Shown: in pieces, positions 26,064 through 34,905 of the stretch
Layout of the letters: every line of letters begins with the position of its first letter
How positions within the stretch are numbered: position 1 is the first letter of the stretch
DNA from: CAWHYG01 sp963833505
GTDB taxonomy: Bacteria > Eisenbacteria > RBG-16-71-46 > CAIMUX01
Length of the DNA stretch: 64,000 bases
NCBI GenBank assembly: GCA_963833505.1
Contig: CAWHYG010000006.1
Location: 620,001 to 684,000 of the forward strand
Direction: 5' to 3'
The notes under the pieces: generated by a model
Seen by the model: only the letters and a program-made list of their open reading frames with translations
What the model was told of the DNA's origin: nothing
Database searches by the model: none
Made by a program: the position numbers and the translations under genes

Positions 26064-27704
26064 TCATCGCGCCCCTCCATTCCCGCCGCCCGACTGGATT
26101 CCGCCCTCGTCCTGGTTGGCGGGAGATCCGCCGGCCGGATCGCCGCCGGCCGATCTCGTCAAGCCGTTCGCGACGCCGCCGGCGCGCTCGTCGGGACCGG
26201 CGCCTCGTTGCGGCCCCCGCCGGCCGTCGCCCGAGCGCCGCCGCCAGTCTCCGCCTCGGCCGCCCCCGCCCGAATTCCGGCCGCCCGGAGCCCCGCTGCC
26301 TGAGCCGCCGGCACCGCCCAGACTGCCGGGACCGCCCGAGACTCCCGAGCCGCTCGAACCCCGGGAACCGACCGTGCCACCGGAGCCGCCCGGGCCGCCG
26401 GGACCGCCCGAGACTCCCGAACCGCCCGGGCCGCGGGAACCGGCCGCGCTACCGGAGCCTCCCGCGCCGCGAGAGCCGCCCGACCCGGTCTGGCCATTGC
26501 GAGCCCCGCCGTTCGGCCTTTGCGGGCCGGCACGGGAAGGTCCGACCCGCTTCGGAGGCTCGGGGCGCGCGCCGCGCGGCCGCACCGGCTCCAGCTCGGC
26601 GATGAATTCGCTCGACGGGTGGAACCGCATCAGGGCCTTGGCGATCTTCTGGCTGGCCTCCGGCCGCGCCACCCGGAGCGCGTTCACCGACATCGTCCTG
26701 AGCCTCCGCGAATCCGCGAGAAGATCCCCGATCTCCTTGGCGAGACGCGGGCCGGTCAGATCGGCGTCCGGGAGCAGCACCGCGCCTCCGGCGTCCGCGA
26801 TCTGCTCCGCGTTCAGCCATTGATGGTTGCCCGCGGCGTAGGGATACGGGATGAGGATCGCGGGAAGGCCGCACGCCGCCAGCTCCGAGATCGTCATCGC
26901 CCCCGCGCGGCAGACCACGAGGTCGGCCAGAGCGTAGGCGTCCCCCATGTTGGAGATGAACCTCCGCACCCAGGTGCGCACGTTGACCTCGCGGCAACGG
27001 GCCAGAAGCCATTCATAGTCGGTGTCCCCCGACTGGATGAGGAACTGAAGATCCTCCCTTCCGTCGAAGGCCGGCAGGGCCGCGGCCAGGGTCGCGTTGA
27101 TCGAATGGGCTCCCTGGCTTCCGCCGAAGACCAGGATGGTGCGCCGGTTCTCCTCCAGGCGGAAGAGACGGAGCGCCCGGAGGCTGCTGCCGGCGGTCAC
27201 CTGCTCCCGAAGCGGATTGCCGGACAGGCGCAGATGCCCGCGGCGCGGGAAGAACCTCCGCGCGCTGGCGAACGCCAGATGCACCTCGGCGGCCTTGCGC
27301 GAGGCGATGCGGTTGGTGAGCCCGGGGATGCTGTTCTGCTCGTGCAGGACGATCGGAATGCGCTCGAGCCACGCGGCCACGGCCACGGGCGCGGAGGCGT
27401 ATCCGCCGGTCGAGAACACGACCTGCGGGCCGAACTCCCGGAGAATCCGCCGCGAGGAGAGCACGGCGCGAAAGAAGAACCACAGGGCGACCACCGACCG
27501 GAAACCGAACCGCCGGGGAAACCCGCGGGTCGTGAGACCAAAGAAGGGATAGCCGGCCTCGGGCACCTCGCGGCTCTCGATGCCGGCGGTCGAGCCGACG
27601 AAACGGATCTCGACCTCCTTCTGCAGGGACTTCAAGGCTTCGGCCACCGCCAGGGCGGGATAGAGATGCCCTCCGGTGCCTCCGCCGGTCATGAGAACTT
27701 TCAC
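26064..27704 (-). CDS. murG: MurG glycosyltransferase with glycine-rich C-terminal tail
   Basis: Starts at GTG 27704, overlapping the ftsW stop by 4 nt, and reads (V)KVLMTGGGTGGHLYPALA. The GT-B fold is complete: the GGTGGH loop, STGGYASAPVAVAAW, HEQNSIPGLTNR, and the C-domain FGGSQGAHSIN and AGAMTISELAACGLPAILIPYP. MurG transfers GlcNAc to lipid I to make lipid II at the inner membrane face. Core length is about 360. Residues about 365-546 are an added tail very rich in Gly, Ser, Pro and Arg (repeats such as GGSGVSGGPGGPGGSGG), absent from known MurG. The frame stays open upstream through ftsW, but that is a GC-rich shadow. Confidence 0.95.
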   Translation of the reverse strand: MKVLMTGGGTGGHLYPALAVAEALKSLQKEVEIRFVGSTAGIESREVPEAGYPFFGLTTRGFPRRFGFRSVVALWFFFRAVLSSRRILREFGPQVVFSTGGYASAPVAVAAWLERIPIVLHEQNSIPGLTNRIASRKAAEVHLAFASARRFFPRRGHLRLSGNPLREQVTAGSSLRALRLFRLEENRRTILVFGGSQGAHSINATLAAALPAFDGREDLQFLIQSGDTDYEWLLARCREVNVRTWVRRFISNMGDAYALADLVVCRAGAMTISELAACGLPAILIPYPYAAGNHQWLNAEQIADAGGAVLLPDADLTGPRLAKEIGDLLADSRRLRTMSVNALRVARPEASQKIAKALMRFHPSSEFIAELEPVRPRGARPEPPKRVGPSRAGPQRPNGGARNGQTGSGGSRGAGGSGSAAGSRGPGGSGVSGGPGGPGGSGGTVGSRGSSGSGVSGGPGSLGGAGGSGSGAPGGRNSGGGGRGGDWRRRSGDGRRGPQRGAGPDERAGGVANGLTRSAGGDPAGGSPANQDEGGIQSGGGNGGAR

Positions 27705-28876
27705 TGGACCCTCAAGGAACCTCCGGGTGCCTTCCACGCGGGCGAAACCTCCAGGGCGGGGCGGGTGTGGCGCGAGATCGACAGGAGGATCCCCATCGCC
27801 ATCAGGTTCATGAGAAGCGAGCTTCCCCCATGACTGACGAAGGGAAGCGGCACTCCGGTCACGGGGCCGATGCCCAGCCCGACCACGGAATGGAGGATGA
27901 AGTTCAACGCGACGCTCAGGGTCAACCCCAGGGCGAGCAGCTCGGAAAACCGATCGGGCGCCGTCCGGGCGATGCGGAGGCCGCGGAGAATCAGGACGCC
28001 GAAGCACGTGAAAAGCGCCAGGATGCCCAGAAACCCCGTTTCTTCCCCCACGATCCCGAGGATGAAATCGGTGTGGGGAAACGGGAGATAATGAAACTTC
28101 TGCAGCCCTTGACCGATCCCCCGGCCGAAGAATCCTCCCGAGCCGAGAGCGATGAGGGACTGCTTGACCTGATACGGGAGACTCGAATCCACGCCTTCGA
28201 AATGGTGCGTGAGATGCCGGATCCGCGTCAGCTGATACGCCTTCATGGTCAGAAGGACCACGACGGCGAGCGGCCCGGCGACGACGAGGAGCCTCTTGAG
28301 CGGGTGGCCTCCCAGATAGAGCAGAGCGAATCCGATCGCTCCGATCAGGACAGCCGAGGAGAGATTGGGCTGAAGCACGGTCAGGCCGGCGGTCGCCAGG
28401 ATCGCGCCCAAAGGCACGATCAGGCTTTTCCAGCTCTCCCGGATCCGGTCCTCCTTCCGGCTCAAGTACTCCGCCAGGAACACGATCAGGGCCAGCCGGG
28501 CGAACTCGGCGGGCTGGATCTGCATGACCCCGAGGTTGAGGAAGCGCCGCGTGTGGCGCACCTCCACCGAGAGGCCAACCGGAACCAACAACAGGATCAG
28601 GAGAAAGGTCGAGACGCCCAGGCAAAGCCAGGCGATCCGGCCGCGCAGCAACCGATGCTGCCACTTCGCGCAGACGGCGAGCAGGATGAGTCCCAGAACG
28701 AGCTTCTCGACCTGGGAGCTGAGATACGCTGTGTCCGGCTTGTGTTCCGTCTGCGCCAGGATCACGCTCGAGGAATAGACGAAGAGGACGCCGGCCAGAC
28801 AGAGCACCAGGACGAAGGTCAAGAGGACCCCGTCCATTCTCCCGCTCTCGCGCATCGCGTCCCCCCTGACCGTCAC
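27701..28876 (-). CDS. ftsW: Lipid II polymerase FtsW (SEDS family)
   Basis: 391 residues with about ten membrane helices. SEDS motifs include FVYSSSVILAQ near the start, QIQPAEFARLALIVFLAEYLS, LPFPHTDFILGIVGEETGF and the C-terminal GVPLPFVSHGGSSLLMNL. FtsW polymerises septal glycan with FtsI. GTG 28876 overlaps the murD stop by 4 nt, like other junctions here. An ATG at 28855 preceded by AGGGGGG is an equally good alternative start. It overlaps murG. Confidence 0.95.
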   Translation of the reverse strand: MTVRGDAMRESGRMDGVLLTFVLVLCLAGVLFVYSSSVILAQTEHKPDTAYLSSQVEKLVLGLILLAVCAKWQHRLLRGRIAWLCLGVSTFLLILLLVPVGLSVEVRHTRRFLNLGVMQIQPAEFARLALIVFLAEYLSRKEDRIRESWKSLIVPLGAILATAGLTVLQPNLSSAVLIGAIGFALLYLGGHPLKRLLVVAGPLAVVVLLTMKAYQLTRIRHLTHHFEGVDSSLPYQVKQSLIALGSGGFFGRGIGQGLQKFHYLPFPHTDFILGIVGEETGFLGILALFTCFGVLILRGLRIARTAPDRFSELLALGLTLSVALNFILHSVVGLGIGPVTGVPLPFVSHGGSSLLMNLMAMGILLSISRHTRPALEVSPAWKAPGGSLRVQ

Positions 28877-30453
28877 GACCGGCCTTGGAGCGCGCGGACC
28901 AGGCTTCGGAACCGGTCCCCGCGATCCTCGTAGTTTCGGAACATATCAAAACTGGCGCACGCGGGCGAGAGGAGCACGACGCCCCCTGCGCGGGCGTTCC
29001 GGCGTCCCAGGCTCACCGCCTCCTCGAGAGATCCGGCGCGGATCGACGGAACGTCGTTCCAGGCCTGTCCGATCGCTTCCGCGTCCCGGCCGATCAGGAT
29101 GAGGAGACCGACCCTGGCGCGAACGAGCGGCGCCAGCGGGCGGAAATCCTGTCCCTTGCCCAGCCCGCCGGCGATCAGGATAACCGGCTCCGGGAACGAG
29201 CGCAGGGCGACCGCCAGCGAGTCGGTGTTGGTCGCCTTGGAATCGTTGACGAAGCGGACGCCGTCGAGGGTCCCGACCGGCTCGAGGCGGTGCGGCAATC
29301 CGGCGAAGGTGGAGAGCGAGCGGGCGATCGCATCCGGCTCGGCCCCCAGCTCCGCCGCGCCGGCGGCGGCGGCCAGCGCGTTCTCGAGATTGTGCGGGCC
29401 GGGCAGCGAAAGCGAGCGCTCCGGCAGGAGCCGGGTTTCGCGGCCGCGAAGTCGGAGCCAGAGGTGCTCGTCCCGGACGAAACTCCCGTCCGCTCCGAGA
29501 TCCGCCGGCGCGAAACGCGCGCGCCGGGCGTGGAGGCGCGGCGCGGCCAGCTTCGCGAGATCTTCGTCGGGACCGATCAGCGCGAGATCCTCCTCTTCCT
29601 GCCGATCGAAGATCTTGAACTTGGCCTCGCGGTAGGCCTCGAGGCTGCCGTGCCGGTCCAGATGGTCGGGCGTCAGGTTGAGCAGGCAGGCCACGCGCGG
29701 GCGGAAGGTGCGCGCGTCCTCGAGCTGGAAGCTCGAGACCTCCACGACGAAGACCGCATCCGGATCCTCGAGGACTCCATCGGACATGGCGCGGCCGATA
29801 TTCCCGACCACCTGGACGGGAACGCCCGCCTCCCGGAACATGTCCCCGGCCCAGGCCGTGGTGGTCGATTTTCCGTTGGTCCCAGTGATCGCCAAGATCA
29901 GACCTGCGGCGGCCAGAAATGCCAGCTCCAACTCGCCGATCACGGGGACGCCGCGCGCCCTGGCCTCGATCAGGAACGGCGCGCCGGCGGGAACGCCGGG
30001 GCTCTTGACCAGGAGATCGAATTCGGGCAGCCAGGCCGGATCGTGCGGGCCGATCCGGAGCCGCGCTCCGCGTTGTTCGAGGTCGCGGATCGAAGCTTCT
30101 TCATCCACGGGCATCACGAGATCGAGCAGCTCGACCCTGCAGCCGCGATCAAGCAGCAGGCGCGCCGCGGCGACGCCGGAACGCGCCAGGCCGAGCACGG
30201 CGACCCGGGGCGCAGGCGCCTCGCCGGCGGGCGGCGGCACGGTCGCGCCGGCGCGGCGCAGCTCGAGGCCGAGAGGACCAAGCGGCCAGGGCGCAGCGGC
30301 CGGCCGGCTGCCGGGTGAGCCGGTGGATTCCGGCGCTCCTGCGGCTCGCGGGATGGACGAGCCGGCGGCTTTCGGCGCGGCGCCGCCGCGCGCACCATCC
30401 TGCGCGCTGTCGCGAGGCTGCGAGCCGGACCGGTCGCTCATCTCCTCCGCCAT
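28873..30453 (-). CDS. murD: UDP-N-acetylmuramoylalanine-D-glutamate ligase
   Basis: 526 residues; MurD is usually about 440. The first 80 residues are an Ala/Gly/Pro/Ser-rich extension before the Rossmann start VAVLGLARSGVAAARLLL. The ATP loop ITGTNGKSTTTAW, VVEVSSFQLED, LNLTPDHLDRHGS and the C-domain DSKATNTDSLAVAL are all present. MurD adds D-Glu to UDP-MurNAc-L-Ala. Translation might start inside the extension, but I see no better site. It overlaps ftsW by 4 nt and follows mraY by 16 bp. Confidence 0.94.
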   Translation of the reverse strand: MAEEMSDRSGSQPRDSAQDGARGGAAPKAAGSSIPRAAGAPESTGSPGSRPAAAPWPLGPLGLELRRAGATVPPPAGEAPAPRVAVLGLARSGVAAARLLLDRGCRVELLDLVMPVDEEASIRDLEQRGARLRIGPHDPAWLPEFDLLVKSPGVPAGAPFLIEARARGVPVIGELELAFLAAAGLILAITGTNGKSTTTAWAGDMFREAGVPVQVVGNIGRAMSDGVLEDPDAVFVVEVSSFQLEDARTFRPRVACLLNLTPDHLDRHGSLEAYREAKFKIFDRQEEEDLALIGPDEDLAKLAAPRLHARRARFAPADLGADGSFVRDEHLWLRLRGRETRLLPERSLSLPGPHNLENALAAAAGAAELGAEPDAIARSLSTFAGLPHRLEPVGTLDGVRFVNDSKATNTDSLAVALRSFPEPVILIAGGLGKGQDFRPLAPLVRARVGLLILIGRDAEAIGQAWNDVPSIRAGSLEEAVSLGRRNARAGGVVLLSPACASFDMFRNYEDRGDRFRSLVRALQGRS

Positions 30454-30469
30454 GCCTTGCCTCTTCCCG

Positions 30470-31559
30470 CTACTGCAGCTTGAGGGTGCTCAGGGTCAGG
30501 AGCGCGAGGAGGATCCCCACGATCCAGAAACGCACGACGACCCGGGTCTCCGGCCATCCCAGCAGCTCGAAATGGTGATGAAGCGGCGCCATGCGGAAGA
30601 CCCGTTTTCCGCTGTGCCGGAACGCCAGCACCTGGATGACGACCGAGAGCACCTCGGCCACAAAGACCCCGCCGACCACGACCAGGAGCAGCTCGCGCTT
30701 GACCAGGACCGCGAGCAATCCGAGCGCGCCGCCCAGCGAAAGGCTGCCCGTATCCCCCATGAAGACCAGCGCCGGGGGGGCATTGAACCAGAGGAACCCG
30801 AGACACGCGCCCATGAGCGCGCCGGCGTAGACCGTGAGCTCGCCGCTCCCCTCCAGGTAGGGAATGTTCAGGTATCGGGCGAAGATCTGGTTCCCGGAGA
30901 CGTAGGCCAGGCCGGCGAAGGCCAGGGCGGGCGGAATCACCAGCCCGACCGCAAGCCCGTCGAGCCCGTCCGCCAGGTTGACGGCGTTGGACGAGCCGGT
31001 GATGACGAGCATGACGAACGGAACGTAGAAGATCCCCAGATCGAGCACCGCCTTCTTGAAGAACGGCACCGAAGTCTGCGTCGCGGGCTCGGCCCCGAAC
31101 GGCTTCAGGAGCAGGATGGCCACTCCGACCACGAGCCCGACCGCAAGCTGGACTGCCAGCTTCCAGCGCCCGAGAAGGCCCTTGCGCTCCTTGCGGACGA
31201 CGTGGAGGTAGTCGTCCAGGAACCCGAGCCCGCCGAGCACTCCGGTCGTGAACAGGATGAGCCAGAATGTTGCGGTTGGTCAGGTTCGCCCAGAGCAACG
31301 TCGGGATGATGATAGCGCTCACGATGAGCACGCCGCCCATGGTGGGCGTGCCCGCCTTGGGCTGGTGCGAGGCCGGACCTTCCGCGCGGATCTGCTGGCC
31401 AAGATTCCAGGCGCGCAGCCGTCCGATGACCCACGGCCCGAGGACAAACGAGATCAGAAGCGCCGTGATGGTCGCATACACGGCGCGAAACGTGATGTAC
31501 CGGAAGACATTGAAGATCGAGATCGACCCGCGGAGCGGATAGAGAAGGTGGTAGAGCAA
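30470..31559 (-). CDS. mraY: Phospho-MurNAc-pentapeptide transferase MraY, frameshifted
   Basis: From ATG 31559 the frame reads MLYHLLYPLRG, the first helices, and KAGTPTMGGVLIVSAIIIP, then NLTNRNI, after which it loses all MraY character. The rest continues in another frame from FWLILFTTGVLGGLGFLDDY to the stop at 30470, including NAVNLADGLDGLA, MGDTGSLSLGGALG and APLHHHFELLGW. The break lies at about 31262-31271 and needs two added bases or one removed. Corrected length would be about 363, normal for MraY. MraY makes lipid I and is essential, so an assembly indel or recoding is likelier than true loss. No other mraY is in the window. Confidence 0.9.
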
Positions 31560-31562
31560 GGC

Positions 31563-33023
31563 TTACCTCCCGCCTGGACCCGGGCGGATCTGGTCTCCCG
31601 AACCTTCGGGATGGAGCCGCTCCAGAATGCGTTCGAGGCCGACTTTGCGTGCGCCCTTCAAGAGCACAAGATCCCCCGGCCGAAGGCGCGGGCGCAGCCA
31701 CTCGGCCGCGTCCTCGGCCGTCGGCGTCCAGGCGGCGACCGAAGAAGAAGGAGAAGAGGCCGCGCCGCCGCGATGCGCCGCCAGCGCCTCCTTGGCTCCT
31801 TCGCCGACGAAGAGAACCGTTTCGATCGGACGCGACGCCAGGCCCAGCCCGCGATGGATCTCGGCGCTGAAGTCGCCGAGCTCGCCCAGCTCGCCCAGCA
31901 CCAGGATCCGCCGTCCGGCATGCGGCACGTCCTCAAGGAACTGCATCGCCAGGCGCGCCGACTCCGGGCTGGCGTTGTAGCAGTCGAGGAGCCACTCGAC
32001 GCCTCCGATCGACCGCGGCTCCATGCGGAGGGGATGCCGCGGCGCGGAAGCCAGTCGCGGCGCGAGGGCGGCCGCGTCGCAGCCGAGGCAGTCGGCTCCG
32101 GCCAGCGCGGCCAGAGCCGAAAGGACTCCGCCCGGGCCGAGAAGCGGAGTCGTGACGGGACCCAAGCCCGACACGGAAAAGCGCGTTCCGGTCAGGGACC
32201 ACTCGATCGGCCCCGCCGGATGCCAGTCGGCCGCCGGATCGAACCCGAAGGTGGTCAGGCGCCGGCGCCGCACTTTTTCCGGCAGCCGCTCCAAGACCCA
32301 GGGATCATGCGGCAGGACAAGCGGGGCGCCGCCCGGACAGCCTTCGAGGATCTCCAGCTTGGCCGAGAGGATCGCCTCGCGCGATCCCAGGAAACCGATG
32401 TGGGCGGAGCCGATTGCGGTCAGCAGCGCAGCGGTGGGCGCGGCCAGGCGCGAAAGGACGGCGATCTCGCCGGGGTGATTCATGCCCATCTCCACGATCG
32501 CGAAACGATGGCCCGGCGCGATTCCAAGAAGGGTCCAGGGCACGCCGACCTGGTTGTTCCGGTTCCCGCCGGTGGCATGCACCGCGCCGATCCCTGCGAG
32601 CAGGTGCGCGAGCTGATCCTTGACCGTCGTCTTGCCGCTCGAGCCGCTGATCGCGATCAAGGGCAGATCGGGATGCCGCCTCCGGTGTTCCGCGCCCCAG
32701 CGCTGCCAGCCGGCAAGGGAATCCGCCACCACCACCTGCGGAAGCCCCGCGAGCGGCCGATCGACCAGCGCGCCCAGCGCCCCGCGGTCCCTCACGTCGG
32801 CCAGGAAGTCGTGGGCATCGTGGCGCTCTCCCCGCAGCGCCACGAAGAAATCCCCCGGTTCGACCGCGCGGCTGTCGAGGCGGATCCCGGGCCAGCCGAA
32901 ACGCGCCGCGTCCGCGCCGTTCGCCGGCGAGAAACGCAGCCCGCCGCCGGACAAAGCCGCGACGTCGCCGAGAGTCCAGGACGGGCCGGGCATTCCTGGC
33001 TCGTATGCCTGATCGGCGCTCAT
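31563..33023 (-). CDS. murF: UDP-MurNAc-tripeptide D-alanyl-D-alanine ligase
   Basis: Start placed at MSADQAYEPG (ATG 33023, preceded by GGGAG), giving 486 residues; earlier in-frame ATGs at 33083 and 33098 are possible. The N-domain DSRAVEPGDFFVALRGERHDAHDF, the ATP loop ISGSSGKTTVKDQL, EMGMNHPGEI and the C-domain DCYNASPESARLAMQFL identify MurF. It adds D-Ala-D-Ala to complete the UDP-MurNAc pentapeptide. 148 bp separate it from murE, the widest gap inside this run. It ends 3 bp before mraY. Confidence 0.96.
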   Translation of the reverse strand: MSADQAYEPGMPGPSWTLGDVAALSGGGLRFSPANGADAARFGWPGIRLDSRAVEPGDFFVALRGERHDAHDFLADVRDRGALGALVDRPLAGLPQVVVADSLAGWQRWGAEHRRRHPDLPLIAISGSSGKTTVKDQLAHLLAGIGAVHATGGNRNNQVGVPWTLLGIAPGHRFAIVEMGMNHPGEIAVLSRLAAPTAALLTAIGSAHIGFLGSREAILSAKLEILEGCPGGAPLVLPHDPWVLERLPEKVRRRRLTTFGFDPAADWHPAGPIEWSLTGTRFSVSGLGPVTTPLLGPGGVLSALAALAGADCLGCDAAALAPRLASAPRHPLRMEPRSIGGVEWLLDCYNASPESARLAMQFLEDVPHAGRRILVLGELGELGDFSAEIHRGLGLASRPIETVLFVGEGAKEALAAHRGGAASSPSSSVAAWTPTAEDAAEWLRPRLRPGDLVLLKGARKVGLERILERLHPEGSGDQIRPGPGGR

Positions 33024-33171
33024 CGGCGTGCTCCCGAGGCGCGCATCGGCGCGGCGTTCCCGTCGCGCTCCCTGATCGCGCATCGGCAGGGCCCGCATCG
33101 TCGCGCACCCTGGTCGCACGTGGGCGCGGCGTTCACCGGAGCGCCTTCCCCTGCGCGTGTCCGCAGGGCGT

Positions 33172-34905
33172 TCACGAGCGCCTCTCCGGCATGGATCGCT
33201 CCTCCAGGATCCGGCGGGCCGTCTCGCGGTCGTCGAACGGCAGGGCCTCGTGTCCACGGATCTGAACTGTCTCGTGCCCCTTTCCCGCGATCAGCACCAG
33301 ATCGCCCGATCGCGCCTCCGAAATCGCCGCGCGGATGGCGCGCTCGCGGTCGCCCTCCTCCATGAACCGCGCTCCGCGGACCTCCAGTCCTTGCCGCGCC
33401 TGGGCCCGGATCGCAGCCGGATCCTCCGTTCGCGGGTTGTCATCGGTCAGGACAATCCAGTCCGCGCCCGCGGCCGCCGCCTCCCCCATCGGCGCGCGTT
33501 TGGCGCGGTCACGATCGCCTCCGCAGCCGAAAACCAGGATGATCCTGCCGGAAGTGAACGGCCGAAGCCCCTCGAGCGCGCGGCGAAGGGCATCCGGCGT
33601 ATGCGCATAGTCGACCAGGACCGGGATCCCGCCGCCGCGGTCGACGCGCTCCATCCGGCCGGGAATGCCGGCCAGAGAGGCCAGCCCGCGCGCCGCCGTC
33701 TCGGGACGGATGCCGAGGACGATTCCGGTCGCGAAGGCGGCGAGGAGATTGTCCACCTGGAAGCTGCCGAGGAGCGGCGAGACGATCGCGGTCGTTCCGC
33801 TCTCGAAGGGAAACCGAGGGGCTTCGCCGGTGGATTCGCCTGGTCCCGCGCGGCCGGCGCCGATCTCGGAGCCCGCGTCGATCTCGTGGCCGGCATCCCA
33901 CCCGCCCGGGCGAAATGCCACCTGCATCCGGATTCCCTCCGGGCCGATCTCGAGCTGCGTCGGGTGCACGTCGGCGTCCGCGCCGCGCCCGAAGGAAAGC
34001 ACCCGGTCGCTCGACCGGGCGAGGATCTCCAACGTGGCGGGATCGTCCGCGTTCACCACCGCGAAGATCGCGGGCTCTTCCGGGCCGCGCTCCTCCTTCT
34101 CGAAGAGGAGAGCCTTGGCGTCGCGATAGGCCTCCATCGAGCCGTGGAAGTCGAGATGATCGGGCGTCAGATTGGTGAAGGCGACGCACGCGAAACGAGT
34201 GTTGTAGCTCCGGCGAAGCGCGAGCCCGTGCGAGGAGACCTCGATGGCTCCGGCCTGGATCCCCTGATCGCGCCAGGCGGCCAGCTCCCGCTGCAGGTCA
34301 TTCGCTTCCGGCGTCGTGTGGACCGCGGCCTTGAGGCGAGCAGTCGGGCCGCTCCCCAACGTGCCGAGGACAGCGCTGGACAGGCCCGCCGCCCGGAGGA
34401 TGGCGTCGCACATCCAGGTGAACGACGATTTGCCGTTGGTGCCGGTTCCGGCGATCAACCGGAGATCGCGGCTGGGATGGCCGCAGAACTCGCAGGCGAG
34501 AAGGGCCAGGGCCTTGCGCGAGTCGGTCACCCGCACGTAGGGCACCGTAGCCCGACCGGAGCTCGCGTCCGACCCGCGTGGAGCCGACCCGGCGCCCGCG
34601 GCCCAAGAGGTTCCGGCGTCCTGCGGATGCAGGGCGGCCGGCCGAGTCGACGGGTAGAAATCCTCCGGAAGCCGCTCGCGTTCGCCGACGACGAGGACCG
34701 CGCCCCGCGCCGCAGCCTCGGCGGCGAAGTCATGCCCGTCGCGGCTCCCGCCTTTCAGGCACACGAAGATGCCGCCGGCCTTGACCTGCCGACTGTCATG
34801 CTCCACGCCGCTGATCGGCGCGGTCTCGTCGGAGATCGGACGGTCAGCGCGGGGACTCACCGGGGAGACTGCCCGCAGCATCCGCCCAAGCGGCACGCTG
34901 CTCAC
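33172..34905 (-). CDS. murE: UDP-MurNAc-dipeptide meso-diaminopimelate ligase
   Basis: 577 residues. The ATP loop AGTGTNGKSSFTW, VEVSSHGLALRR, NLTPDHLDFHGSM and C-domain TDDNPRTEDPAAI are visible; the DNPR motif predicts meso-diaminopimelate rather than lysine. MurE adds the third peptide residue. Two low-complexity inserts (about 90-122 and 315-345, Gly/Ala/Ser-rich) lengthen it beyond the usual 490. GTG 34905 overlaps the ftsI end by 62 nt; an ATG at 34881 is an alternative. Confidence 0.96.
   Translation of the reverse strand: MSSVPLGRMLRAVSPVSPRADRPISDETAPISGVEHDSRQVKAGGIFVCLKGGSRDGHDFAAEAAARGAVLVVGERERLPEDFYPSTRPAALHPQDAGTSWAAGAGSAPRGSDASSGRATVPYVRVTDSRKALALLACEFCGHPSRDLRLIAGTGTNGKSSFTWMCDAILRAAGLSSAVLGTLGSGPTARLKAAVHTTPEANDLQRELAAWRDQGIQAGAIEVSSHGLALRRSYNTRFACVAFTNLTPDHLDFHGSMEAYRDAKALLFEKEERGPEEPAIFAVVNADDPATLEILARSSDRVLSFGRGADADVHPTQLEIGPEGIRMQVAFRPGGWDAGHEIDAGSEIGAGRAGPGESTGEAPRFPFESGTTAIVSPLLGSFQVDNLLAAFATGIVLGIRPETAARGLASLAGIPGRMERVDRGGGIPVLVDYAHTPDALRRALEGLRPFTSGRIILVFGCGGDRDRAKRAPMGEAAAAGADWIVLTDDNPRTEDPAAIRAQARQGLEVRGARFMEEGDRERAIRAAISEARSGDLVLIAGKGHETVQIRGHEALPFDDRETARRILEERSMPERRS

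Noticed and set aside
26064..28949. A single 961-codon frame covering ftsW and murG
   Set aside because: Only the part from GTG 27704 encodes MurG. Upstream the frame is Arg/Gly/Pro-rich shadow, while FtsW is intact in another frame.
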